Of a stretch of DNA of 64,000 nt, positions 39,401 to 47,459 are shown piece by piece. Location of the stretch: positions 186,001 through 250,000 of the forward strand of contig VWZW01000843.1 in NCBI GenBank assembly GCA_013397115.1, read 5' to 3'. A program made the translations under genes and the position numbers. Position 1 is the first letter of the stretch, and each line of letters starts with the position of its first letter. The stretch is from Edolisoma coerulescens. Its lineage: Eukaryota; Chordata; Aves; Passeriformes; Campephagidae. The notes under the pieces are model-generated. The model was given only the letters and a program-made list of their open reading frames with translations. It was not told the origin of the DNA and did no database searches.

Positions 39401-39434
39401 CCTCCTTCTCGTACTCCTCTAGCGGCGCCGCCAT
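336..39434 (-). CDS. ZDHHC17: ZDHHC17 (HIP14) palmitoyltransferase, 5' part of gene, seven coding exons
   Basis: Join, in transcript order: 39434-39372, 22138-22035, 13000-12878, 9669-9592, 8237-8093, 1875-1811, 498-336, giving 741 nt or 247 codons without a stop. The product agrees almost residue for residue with my memory of vertebrate ZDHHC17 (for example LLLTFNVSVNLGDKYHKNTA, LHWAVLAGNTTVISLLLEAG). ZDHHC17 is a Golgi and vesicle membrane S-acyltransferase. It palmitoylates SNAP25, CSP and huntingtin, which it recruits through the cytosolic ankyrin domain. Seen here: an acidic N-terminal tail (residues 1-40) and about six ankyrin repeats (roughly 41-243). Trp86, Asn90 and Trp120 are present; Asn90 and Trp120 correspond to human Asn100 and Trp130, reported to contact the zDABM motif of substrates. 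The transmembrane helices and the DHHC domain lie beyond the left edge, so catalysis cannot be judged. The paralogue ZDHHC13 fits less well. Confidence 0.97.
499..1810 (-). other. ZDHHC17: ZDHHC17 intron 6
   Basis: A GT-AG intron of 1312 bp. Nearly half is an ERVL-like solo LTR (1092-1660) inserted antisense to the gene. The remainder is single-copy-looking AT-rich sequence. Confidence 0.9.
1092..1660 (+). mobile_element. Solo LTR, avian ERVL-like (copy A)
   Basis: The element starts TGTACTGGGTTTGGCTG and ends near GGGATGAATTCACAATA, an eroded version of the family end GGGTTAAACCACGACA. Diagnostic interior blocks include ACAGCTGACCCCAGCTGACC and CTCAGCAATAAAAGCTGGGG. It shares most of its length with the LTR at 15580-16116. 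The 5' boundary is good and the 3' boundary approximate. No target duplication is visible. The small open frames inside it are chance frames and no internal viral gene is present. Confidence 0.85.
1811..1875 (-). CDS. ZDHHC17: ZDHHC17 coding exon 6 (residues 172-193, ankyrin repeat 5)
   Basis: The acceptor is a long T tract ending in TTTAG and the donor is GTAATA; 65 nt, phase 0 in, phase 2 out. It encodes DVDMMDQNGMTPLMWAAYRT and then H plus a split Ser. TPLMWAAYR is the ankyrin signature. The exon is too short to appear as a long open frame and was found from splice-site continuity. Confidence 0.96.
1876..8092 (-). other. ZDHHC17: ZDHHC17 intron 5
   Basis: A GT-AG intron of 6217 bp. It is AT-rich, with a short AAAT simple repeat at about 2477-2499 and scattered A/T runs. 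I recognise no transposable element, RNA gene or additional exon, and its short open frames show no family motif. Confidence 0.85.
8093..8237 (-). CDS. ZDHHC17: ZDHHC17 coding exon 5 (residues 123-171, ankyrin repeats 3-4)
   Basis: The acceptor is CTACATTTAG and the donor is GTAAAT; 145 nt, entering in phase 2 and leaving in phase 0 after Gln171. It encodes QGHLSMVVQLMKYGADPSLI, then DGEGCSCIHLAAQFGHTSIV and AYLIAKGQ. The HLAAQFGHTSIVAYLI segment is a complete ankyrin helix pair. Confidence 0.97.
8238..9591 (-). other. ZDHHC17: ZDHHC17 intron 4
   Basis: A GT-AG intron of 1354 bp with no feature recognised. A phrase near 8907 (AGAATCACAGACTGTGATC) only superficially resembles a CR1 tail and is not supported by the flanking sequence. 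Confidence 0.85.
9592..9669 (-). CDS. ZDHHC17: ZDHHC17 coding exon 4 (residues 97-123, ankyrin repeats 2-3)
   Basis: The acceptor is TTATTCTAG and the donor is GTAGGA; 78 nt, phase 2 on both sides. It encodes YYISKGAIVDQLGGDLNSTP and then LHWAT. Trp120 in the TPLHW ankyrin motif equals human Trp130, the residue reported as essential for substrate recognition by ZDHHC17. Confidence 0.97.
9670..12877 (-). other. ZDHHC17: ZDHHC17 intron 3
   Basis: A GT-AG intron of 3208 bp. I see no repeat family, RNA gene or coding exon in it. The open frames around 10.7-11.1 kb on both strands overlap each other and carry no conserved motif. Confidence 0.85.
12878..13000 (-). CDS. ZDHHC17: ZDHHC17 coding exon 3 (residues 56-97, ankyrin repeats 1-2)
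   Basis: The acceptor is TTCTTCAAG and the donor is GTATGT; 123 nt, entering and leaving in phase 2. It encodes YGIYERCRELVEAGYDVRQP, then DKENVTLLHWAAINNRIDLV and the first two bases of Lys97. The LLHWAA motif is a canonical ankyrin helix start. Asn90 is the equivalent of human Asn100, which is implicated in binding the substrate zDABM peptide. Confidence 0.97.
15055..15367 (-). mobile_element. Solo LTR, ERVK-like, sense to ZDHHC17
   Basis: Read on the minus strand it begins TGTGAGAGGTCAGTC and ends CAACACTGACA, giving TG...CA ends and about 313 bp. In order it holds two CCAAT boxes (complements at 15223-15227 and 15191-15195), a TATATAAA box (15147-15154) and an ATTAAA poly(A) signal (15127-15132). 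That is a classic U3-R layout. No primer-binding site, polypurine tract or viral gene flanks it, so it is a solo LTR. No clear target-site duplication was found. The family assignment is from general appearance. Confidence 0.75.
15580..16116 (+). mobile_element. Solo LTR, avian ERVL-like (copy B)
   Basis: The element starts near TGTATTTGTTTCGGGTGG and ends CAATTAAACCACTACA. It shares long blocks with copy A at 1092-1660, including the stretch from GCAGTGCTTACACAGGGTCA to CTCAGCAATAAAAGCTG. It keeps a piece lost from copy A (GAATTCCTTGTTTCGCTTTG onward), while copy A keeps a piece lost here (ACTTCTACTCTCCTGATTCT), so both are independent decayed insertions. Only a 212-bp spacer separates it from the ERVK-like LTR. 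No internal viral region is present. Confidence 0.85.
19993..20026. repeat. 17-bp tandem duplication
   Basis: AATTCTTATTATATTTT occurs twice back to back, at 19993-20009 and 20010-20026, in AT-rich intron 2. It is probably replication slippage. Confidence 0.85.
20466..20730 (+). mobile_element. CR1 LINE 3' end
   Basis: Typical chicken-repeat-1 3' sequence: AGCTGTGCCAGGGGAAGTTT, GGAATGGGCTG, GGGAGGTGGTTGAGTCACCA, TCCCTGGAGGTG, GTTGGACTCGATGATCTCAA, ending in the short tail repeat TTCTGTGATTCTGTGAATTC. It is 5' truncated, as nearly all CR1 copies are. It covers the end of the reverse-transcriptase ORF plus the 3' UTR and is not functional. It lies in intron 2, antisense to ZDHHC17. Confidence 0.93.
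22035..22138 (-). CDS. ZDHHC17: ZDHHC17 coding exon 2 (residues 22-56)
   Basis: The acceptor is CTTTTTTAG and the donor is GTAAGT; 104 nt, leaving phase 2 (codon 56, Gln, is split). It encodes EIKPQSHYNHGY, then SESLGRKSHIDDYSTWDIVK and AT. This is the linker into the first ankyrin repeat. Relative to my memory of the human protein it differs at only a few positions (Ser34, Ser36, Ser41). Confidence 0.96.
27161..27191. repeat. Perfect inverted repeat (hairpin)
   Basis: ATTGGCTGTTA (27161-27171) and its exact reverse complement TAACAGCCAAT (27181-27191) flank a 9-nt loop, aaaaaaccc. Pairing does not extend outward. Function is unknown. Confidence 0.9.
34106..34249 (-). mobile_element. CR1 LINE 3' fragment
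   Basis: The plus strand reads GAATCATAGAACGGCCTTGG then TTGGAAGGGACCTTGAAGCC and continues to CAACCAGCCTGGCCTTGAAC. This is the reverse complement of the CR1 3' end. The copy is short and 5' truncated, lies in intron 1 and is sense to ZDHHC17. Confidence 0.92.
35325..35385. repeat. Low-complexity TATA/ACTGTATA-rich patch
   Basis: Imperfect repetition of ACTGTATA, TATATACTG and TGACATATATAT units over about 60 bp in intron 1. It is self-complementary and prone to slippage. Confidence 0.7.
38591..38662. repeat. A-rich low-complexity tract
   Basis: Runs of A are interrupted by single C or T bases (AAAACAAAACC-like), ending in CCCC. It may be a decayed poly(A) tail or simple repeat; no retrosequence was recognised next to it. 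Confidence 0.7.
39372..39434 (-). CDS. ZDHHC17: ZDHHC17 coding exon 1 (start codon, residues 1-21)
   Basis: The exon encodes MAAPLEEYEKEAGCVPILHP plus a final Glu, then a GTGCGAG donor; phase 0 at the end. The segment EAGCVPILHPE matches the family N-terminus, where mammals have EAGCVPLLHPE. The start at 39434 has A at -3 and G at +4 and aligns with the second in-frame Met of the human protein as I recall it. Birds would then lack the ten-residue mammalian extension. A further in-frame ATG lies upstream at 39524, but its Arg/Gly-rich leader does not resemble the mammalian extension. Confidence 0.93.
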
Positions 39435-39438
39435 CTTC
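39427..39438 (-). promoter_or_regulatory. ZDHHC17: TISU / YY1 element overlapping the ZDHHC17 start codon
   Basis: The minus strand reads GAAGATGGCGGC, a perfect match to the TISU consensus SAASATGGCGGC, which is also a YY1 site. It is fused to the ATG at 39434 and preceded by an ETS-like GGAA core (39436-39439). TISU genes typically have 5' untranslated regions of only about 5 to 30 nt with scanning-independent initiation, so this supports the start at 39434. Confidence 0.75.
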
Positions 39439-39540
39439 CTGCGAGCCCCGCGCCCGCTGCATGCCGGGTAGTGCGCGCGCCCGCGGCGCCCCCGCGCGCC
39501 GCCGCTTCCCCTCGCGGCCCGCACGCGGGAGGGACATAGC

Positions 39541-42500
39541 GGTGTATGGCGAGCTATAGGTATGGATTATTTATATATATACACACACACCGTATTTCGT
39601 ATGTGGTATATGCAGATGTGTATGTACACACCTCATATTTTTGGAGATACCCGTGTCAGTTCTCCTGGAATCAGTATTTAGTATCGCTTAGGTTTGCGGA
39701 GATACGCAGCCTAATAAGGTTCATTACAAGTTGGAATGCGAGCAAAATGAGAGTTTTCCCCCTTCTACATTTAATGTAGATTTGGTCCCAGACTAAGCAA
39801 TGTCTATCCATTTTCCTTTGGGAGTTATCTTCGTGCCTGCTAGGGTAGCAAAGAGCATGGGAAGAAAGCAAGAAGGTTTTAATAAGGTTTTCTCGCCCAG
39901 CTGCAGGAATGTTTGAAACCCCCCAGCAGTCCTGAGGACTTCCTGAGGAAGCAATTCCTTCCAACCATTTGTGCCCTACTGGGCTGGTGGCTCCTCACAT
40001 CCCAACACACACACACTGCCCAGATGGCCCTGCTGCGGATTTGGGGGCAAGTTACTAAATAGGCTTGGTTCTGTTTAGCTGATCATTTCTGTTCTCACAG
40101 GCCGCGTAATGTGAGTACAGCCAAGATTAGGAATCCTAAAGCACTTTATTTCTTTTTTTTTTTAATAAATTACATTTTAATCAAAAATGGTTTTGCAATT
40201 ACAGAATGTTATTGCTGGTTTGACTGCTGCTTTATATTGCTATATCTATGGTGCTCTCATTTGCCTTTGTGAGAAAGGGACCTTTAGATAATACATTTTG
40301 TTGTATCATAATACATTAAGCTCATAAGCCTAAAACCCTACAATGATATTCTCTTTATTACTCTTTCCTATCTCCTGCAAAATGTAACAGAGAAGCACTA
40401 ATAAAATCTGACTGCAGCATTATTAAAATGTTAAACCATAAATGTCTTTCTTTTCTGAATTTAAATTCAAAATTGTGAAGAAGAATGACATAAGATTTAG
40501 AAACCGGGGGTGTGAAACAGGTCTCAAAGCACATATTTGAAACCATAAGGACTGAAGTGCTAAAAGAGCAGAACAAGACACAGAGTATACAGGAGAGGAT
40601 CTTTTTTTAACTGTCTGTATTATTAAATGTACTAGGACTTAGATATAATTTGCAAGTTGATTTGCATGAGGAAGAGGGTTTTCAACCCCCTGCAAACTCC
40701 AGGAATAGAAATCCTATCAATCACCACAGTTCATCACTCCTATTTATAATAAAAGCAAAGGTAATAAAATAACTAAAAATCTTTATCATATTTTTACTAT
40801 GCAGATTACTTTTCCTTGCAACTCTGAAGAAGTTATGCTTCATCCCTTGGCTCTGAACTGGATTGTAAACACATACTCTGACATCTGTCTAGGTATTTAT
40901 AGCCTGTTCTTCACAGGTCTACACATTTTGAAACCAATTCTCTTCCCAGATACATCTGTACAGAGAATTTTTGCTGTTTAAAGTGGGGCCTCATCTGTGA
41001 ATATAGTTCATGTGCAGCCTATTATATCTTTCTTCAGAAGGAGTGTCCCTTTTACCACCAAGTAACAGCAGAACAAGAATACGGGATTGTGCGACTGCGC
41101 TTCTGCATTAGAGCTGCTCGTTCAAAAGCTAGCAGCGGTTCAGAAGTTTAAAAAGTTTTCCACACTTCAAGCATTCCCTTTCCTTTCCTAACCTACATGC
41201 AATCTGACACAATTGCATGGAAATGTGATTCTTCATTGTGTTGTGTTTTCTTTACAGAGAGGTTATGGTCTGTGCAGAGTAAGCAAACAGTGGATACGAA
41301 CACAGCAATCTGCTACAGTAACAAAGTTTACTCCTATTTCCCACAAATCTGAAAGGCTGTAAGGTTAGATGTTTTTCTGGACTCTGCCGAAAAAGTTACT
41401 ATCTGACCTTGAACAAGTGTTTCACTTCTCTGTGGTTTACTTTGCTCACTTGTAAATCAAAAACGTTGTCATCTCATTCAGGGGGGGTACTCTGGGAATT
41501 TATTACCATTGCAGAGCAATTTTATCTCTCTGATTAAAGATGCCTTGTAAATGCCAGGAATTATTGCTGATCAATGGCAGGAAATGCTCTTCCGTGTGAT
41601 TGCATTGAATGCTCCATAGCTGATGTGTGAAGTGCTCTCTGTATTGACCAAAGAGGTTTTATCCAGTTCTACTTAACTAGGCATGCAACAGGGACAAGTC
41701 TATAATATTGGTTAAACACCACACACACTAGAAAATTATTTTCGGTCCTATTCTCACAAAAGGAAAACAATTCACTAGTTCCACAGACACATAGATTTTC
41801 TTCCCTTTGTTTTGCTTTATGTTAATCGCCTTGAAAAGAGGCATAAGATCTGGATACCTTTTAATTTTCAGGTAAGCCAAAAACCAGCTAAGCTGGGAAG
41901 TAAGTAGCACAAAGTCTTATGATTCTCTACTCTGCAACATGTATTTTATGTTCTTTAACAAGCTATTAGGAAAAAAAACTTTGGCAGGGACAAAATATAT
42001 TTATGGAATACACATCTGTACACATGGTTCAGTATTAGGCATGACTGTGCAGCTTTTTTAGCTTCTATCTTGTACTAAACTGTGAAATGTGACAGTGAAA
42101 TAAGACATTTAACAAACATTTCCTAGTAGTAGCTTTGTACTATACTCTCAACACTTAAAACAACTAAAAGTATGGGTAAACAATGTCTACCTTTGCAACA
42201 AAATATTGCAACTAAGACTAAATGTTTATTCTCACATTAGGTCAAAAGTTAAAGTGAAAATATTGGAATGTCTCAGTACAAAAATAGGTAGTAAGTCAAA
42301 AGTACCTTACCTAACCCTACAAGAATATGTATCTTTAGAAGAGCTGTGCATGTCCTTCACTTTTCATACATAGTTTTGATTAATCCTAGTCTAATTAATA
42401 AATTATGAGATGGATTTGCCACCATACTGAGGTGTCTCTGAAATTTTCCTTTGCATAGTGACCCAAAATACTAGCTTCACTGTCAAGAGCTAAAATATCT

Positions 42501-45500
42501 GGAGAAGCCATGTCATGGTCCTGTTCTCTGAGTATGTTGGCAGAGGGGCTGTGAGTAACAATCTTTATTATTCTCTATGCTTCCTTTTCTAATCACATTA
42601 CTGTTTGAGCCTTGTTCTTTATGTATTGGAAATTACACCCAGCTATCTAAATGTGTATACCAAAATGATCGTATAAAACATGTCATTCTGCATGGGTTTA
42701 TCCAAGTCTATGATTTCTCTCTGCATTCACTCCTACATGGAGAAGATCCACTTCTCACAGTTTGGACCAGTTTGGGTGACTGAAAGCCTGTGAGTTTGCA
42801 TGACAGCTCCACAGAATTTGTCTTTAAAAATATAATCCAGCTGAAAATGCTCTCAAAGCAAGTGCATTAAGAGAATATTAAATATACATGCTTGAAAACA
42901 GAAATCAGATAATGAAATTGTTCAATATAGTCCCTCCTGTAACTGCAGGCACTGCTTCTGTTATAGTATTTCAAGGCTCTGACAGTTGTGTGGATATGAA
43001 TGAAACCTGCATGACTAAACCTGGTTTTGGTCCCAACTGGCTGCCTCGCGCTCTTGAGAGGGGTGGCTATCCTGGAAGGCAGAGCCATCAGAGCTTGCTG
43101 TGGGTCCAATCCTGAACCACTGCAGGCTTCAGCCCTCTCTTCTAAGGTAATGTGAGACTTCAGCGTCCTGGGCTGAAAGCCATGGCAGTTCAAGAGAGGA
43201 TTCATGAGAGGATCAAGTGTCCTTACTCAGAGGTGGCAGCATCTGTCAGCCGGGATGACTGGGGACAGCAGCCACTCGACCGTGTGACCATGTAATGTGC
43301 TGCCACATGTCAGTCAGTGCTGCTGGTACAAGAGAGCAGTGGGTGATGTGATTTGCCTCACTATCGAGTGTGGTCAGGTTCTTCTCTGCACAGCTGGTGC
43401 AGAGGAATAGTCACAGTGGCTGTGTTGGGCAGTTTGCTCCTGAGCATCACCAAAGAGAGCCTGGCAATGCTCTTACACCAGTTTTGTAACAGTGCGTTTC
43501 TGAATTCTGGTGGTGGTCATCTTGATTTACCTTGTTGTGAAGAGAAGAAAGTCAGATGCTGTGTTTATACTATCCTTTACTCTTTGCCAAACAGCACTGT
43601 GTATCATGCCAGGCAGTTTTAGATACCATGAAACAATCCTCCTAAAACAGGAGGAAAAATGTTGGAAAAACCCCAGTTGAACTATCATCCTATGTCTGGT
43701 CTCAACTACTGTAGCCTGCAGCATACACAGCATGGACAGGGGTCCTAGAAGGGAAAGTCACGTTCTTCTCTACTCCTCCTGAGTGTATCTGTTGGGGGCA
43801 AGCTTCTTTTGATGGGTTAGGAAATCATAATATTGTCTACTGGTCTGCAAATATTGGGTGCTTTTATGGAACAGGATGACTCTGCTTAAGGAAGTCTGCT
43901 CTTTTGCTACATAGCCCCTTGCTCCCTTGGAAACAGTCCAGGAGGTTGTCAGTGTTAAAAGAGGGCTAATAACAATATTTGATAGGAAACATCAGAAAAA
44001 TAATATATATGTACTATTTCCCCCTCACTTTCCTAAGAGAACAAACTTTCCATTTGACTACTGGAAGCTGGAAATGCCCTTCCAGTGGTGAAATTGTCAC
44101 CCATTTCATTTAAAGGGAGCCTTTTTTACATGTAGTTTCCCACAGTATAATTGGACCCCAAATCCCTGTATTAAATTATATTCAGGGAAATTTCCCCATA
44201 GAGTTATTGAAATATAATGCTGATGACATATGCACATAGAGAAAACGGGGACAAACTGCAAGATGCTAGACATCTATTAAAAAAAAAACCTAAATAAATT
44301 TTATTTGTGGAATGCTAAATGTCTTAATGAAAGTTGTGCTTTCAAAACAGTAAGCACATTAGCCTGTGAATCCAATACCTCTTTCTGGAGAGCTTCTTTC
44401 TGTCACTTTCTATTCCTTTCAAATAGGTTTTTAGTAGAGTCATTACTTAGTGTTGAACACAGAGGGGTGAGCACTAAATGTAAGCTGCTACTAAGCATAG
44501 CACCCTTGCTCTTCATTTTTGGTGATTTTGTCACTTTATTGTGTATTTCCTTTCTGCCAAAATAATCTTATTAGCATGAAATATGTATAGCCCTTGAGTG
44601 ATATAAAGCACTCATATTATTTCCCTAGGTGATTATCTTTGCTGATGCAATTCCACGTGCTGACAAATTCTGCATTGATTCAAAAGTACAGAAAATGAGT
44701 GAGGTTATCTAACTTGACTTTTTATTCCCTTTTTTTTCCCTTTAAGATGATGTGCTTCTATTTCCCACTCGTGTTTTAAATATCTGATCTTGATACCATA
44801 TCATACTCATCAATGAGTTTGCTGCGCTCTTAAATGTCAAAGGACTGTCTCTCCTTTCTTTGTGCATTATAGTCAAAGTGCTATTACTTAGTGTTCTCAT
44901 TACTTAGACTCGGTAGATCTAATAGGTGCACTAAAATAATTTTTAACTTACCTGAGTCTGTTAGTCTCATGTGAGTTTTCCCCCAGAGCTTGTTCTTGGC
45001 ACATTCAAAAACATGCCACACGTACCAGTTTGTTCTGCTAACACATCTGCCTCTGCTCATTCTTTGAAACCCAGGACCACTGTGATGCAGCCCTGTGCAA
45101 CAGCTGACACTGGATTACACTCCATATTTGTAAAGGAAAACGAGCAGACTTCAAACTGAAGACTGAATTACACTTTATGAACTTTTTTCCTTTTCTATTT
45201 TCATTTTCATTATCCTTTGTTCTCCCAGACGTCTCTTTACATCTTTTGCGTTGGGCTGATTATTCTAGCTGCCTTTGGAGAAGGTGCAGAATATATTCAA
45301 AGAATGAATTTTTGAAACACAGGCAGTTGCTGAAACTCACTGCCAAAATGAAAACCAGTGACAAACCAATAAAATAAAATTAATAGTAATTCCACTACTT
45401 TAAAAAGATACCATTGAGAATGAAGCAATAAATATTCAACAATGGTTTTATGTAAGTATCGCATCCTCAGGAATTTAGGTTGAAGTGGGCTGAATGATGA

Positions 45501-46029
45501 AATAGGAGAAAAATCACAGTTAAGAGTTTAATTTACAATCTTTGGTTGAAAGCCAATAAATGAATTCTTTTTGGTACTTCCTATCAAATGAAGTAAATAT
45601 TCTCCCTGCTCAGATCTAAACAAAGCTCTGAGGAACATGGTAGACTAACACCCTTCCCCTTTACAAGTGAGAATTTTCCAGCTGAATTAAAATAATTTTC
45701 AGTAACCAAGGGGATGTCCAAATGCAAAATAATAAGACACTTTTTTAAACAGCATGGCCGTAGAATACTGTTGTGTTATAATCCTCTTCAGGAACTGTTG
45801 TCATCATCGTTATAGCAGTGAATATGTAGAGCCCATTGTCAAGGGAGGTGGATTGCCAGGGATGGACCTGCTCATTCATTGAGCATGAGAAAGGTACTTT
45901 GCCGTCATATAAGAAGAGAAAAAAGGAATAGTACAGGAAAAAATATAAAAGAGGGAAGCTTTATCAAAAGTAGTAAAAAAGAAAATGAAATATTAAACCC
46001 AGAAAGTTTCTGATATTAGAGAAGAGCAA
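39541..46029. other. Upstream intergenic DNA, no gene recognised
   Basis: Just outside the CpG island there is a short TA/CA microsatellite (39572-39590). Beyond it the sequence is AT-rich and unique-looking. A modestly GC-richer patch at about 43020-43450 contains open frames on both strands without splice context or known domains. I see no exon of a neighbouring gene. Confidence 0.7.
39572..39590. repeat. TA/CA microsatellite
   Basis: A short compound run of TATATATAT followed by ACACACACAC lies just upstream of the ZDHHC17 CpG island. Confidence 0.85.
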
Positions 46030-46110
46030 GAGAAGAGAAGCACTCAGTTGGAGGAGACCTACAATAATCATCTAGTACAACTGCCTGATCACCTCAGGGG
46101 TGACCGTTTG
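46030..46110 (-). mobile_element. CR1-like LINE fragment
   Basis: The plus strand reads CTCAGTTGGAGGAGACCTAC, then AATCATCTAGTACAACTGCC and TGATCACCTCAGGGGTGACC, the reverse complement of a CR1 3' UTR block. It is old and diverged, and its boundaries are approximate. Confidence 0.75.
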
Positions 46111-47155
46111 CTTTTTCGTTTAAATTCTCTGTGTTTGGTTTTGTTTGGGCTTTTTTCCTAGAGAACAATTAATTGGCTGACTGAAGTCTTTAAAGAATGC
46201 CATGCAAGTATTTTAGATTTTTTATATTATTGTAGTTAAGGACAGACTAAACAAGCCAAGAGCACTTATGAAATAACTTTCAAAATTGTGATGGAAAATG
46301 TTGCATGAATTACCATCTTATTTAGATTTTTGCTGAATTTATGGTGAATTAATAACAGTTGCACACAGGCAAGTACTCTAAGCATAGGGGCCAATATAAA
46401 TTTGACTGCGCTTTAATGGGAAAGAGTGGTAGCAGTTTTCTGCCCTTGACTAAGCGAGGATACATAGCAGCAGCCTCTTCTACTGACTCATTGATACAGT
46501 GGGGGAAAATGGTTTTAGCATTGGATTTCCTTTGTTAGATTCACATAAGGACTGCCCGAATACTGAAGCTACCAAATGAAGAACTAATCCCCACAACCAG
46601 TCTTTAAAATAATAAAGTAAAATACATCAAACATTCATAAGGTTTGGATGGAAATGGCTAATCTGAAATGCAAACTCAAACATCCCTAATATACAATACA
46701 CCATGTTAAACATCATGCTGTGTGATTATAAAAGAAACAAACCTGGAGTTCAGAACGTTGTATGTTTAGATGATACACTTGGGATTCATAAAAGACATCA
46801 AAATGTATAGGAGGGGCATAGCTGGTATAATCAAGTCTTGAAGCTGTAGGGAGTGAACCAGTGGCACTGTTTTTCGAATAAATGCAGGCGAACTGAGCTG
46901 TCACATGAAAGCTGACAGCCCTGTTACGCAGCTCTAATCTGCTGTGCAAAGATCTGGGTTAGGAGAGGATGGAAATCTACAGATGCACTATTCCAAGTCT
47001 GCCTTTCTGAGCTTGCGGATCAAAGTCAAAAACCATGCCTGATCAGAAGCATCAAAAAACGTGGGCAATGTGGATAATTCCAGAAAGAGGTGGATGGTTT
47101 AACCCTCTTTCATGATTCTTTTCTAAAAAAAAAGTCTCTAGATGCCAAGACATTT

Positions 47156-47218
47156 TCAATGCAATGACTGTGTTATCTCCCTTCAGATGCTGAGGTAACA
47201 CAGTCAAAATAGCATCGA
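47156..47218. other. Hairpin-forming sequence
   Basis: Positions 47165-47179 pair with 47192-47206 over 15 bp, with one G-U wobble and a 12-nt loop. After a small asymmetric internal loop, ATGC (47159-47162) pairs with GCAT (47212-47215). The total span is about 57 to 63 nt, at the short end for a microRNA precursor. No microRNA family is recognised. Confidence 0.6.
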
Positions 47219-47429
47219 TGATTCTTGCAGCTTGATGAGACAGACTTCCCTTGAATTGCAGCAAAGTTTAAGACTCTTTCATCCCCTGTTCTCAAAAGAA
47301 TCGCCGCTTAAGAGATTTCCCAGCACTCTAACTGCACATCTTGATGGTAATGGGAAGTGGCAACACTTCCGAACTTGCAGGACCTTGGTCACCTTGACTT
47401 TCATTTACTGCTGGTGCTTTTAGTGGTCC

Positions 47430-47459
47430 TAAAAAAAAAAAAAGAAAAAAGAAAAAAGG
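47430..47459. repeat. A/G-rich simple repeat
   Basis: A run of about 13 A is followed by two G-interrupted A6 units. It has no visible associated retrosequence. Confidence 0.8.

Larger units (their letters stand above)
39145..39540. promoter_or_regulatory. ZDHHC17: CpG-island promoter of ZDHHC17
   Basis: A compact stretch dense in CpG and G+C sits in otherwise AT-rich DNA and covers exon 1 and its flanks. No TATA box is visible upstream of the start codon, as is usual for housekeeping CpG-island promoters. The minus strand reads ACTACCCGGCATGC (39459-39472), which loosely resembles ZNF143/Ronin-type promoter sites; that resemblance is weak. Transcription probably begins a short distance above 39438. 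One base is ambiguous (N at 39322). Confidence 0.85.

Noticed and set aside
39097..39559. Long overlapping open frames on both strands in the CpG island (120-146 codons)
   Set aside because: High G+C depletes stop codons. Only the short exon 1 segment matches ZDHHC17, and the frames run through the donor splice site and the ambiguous base.
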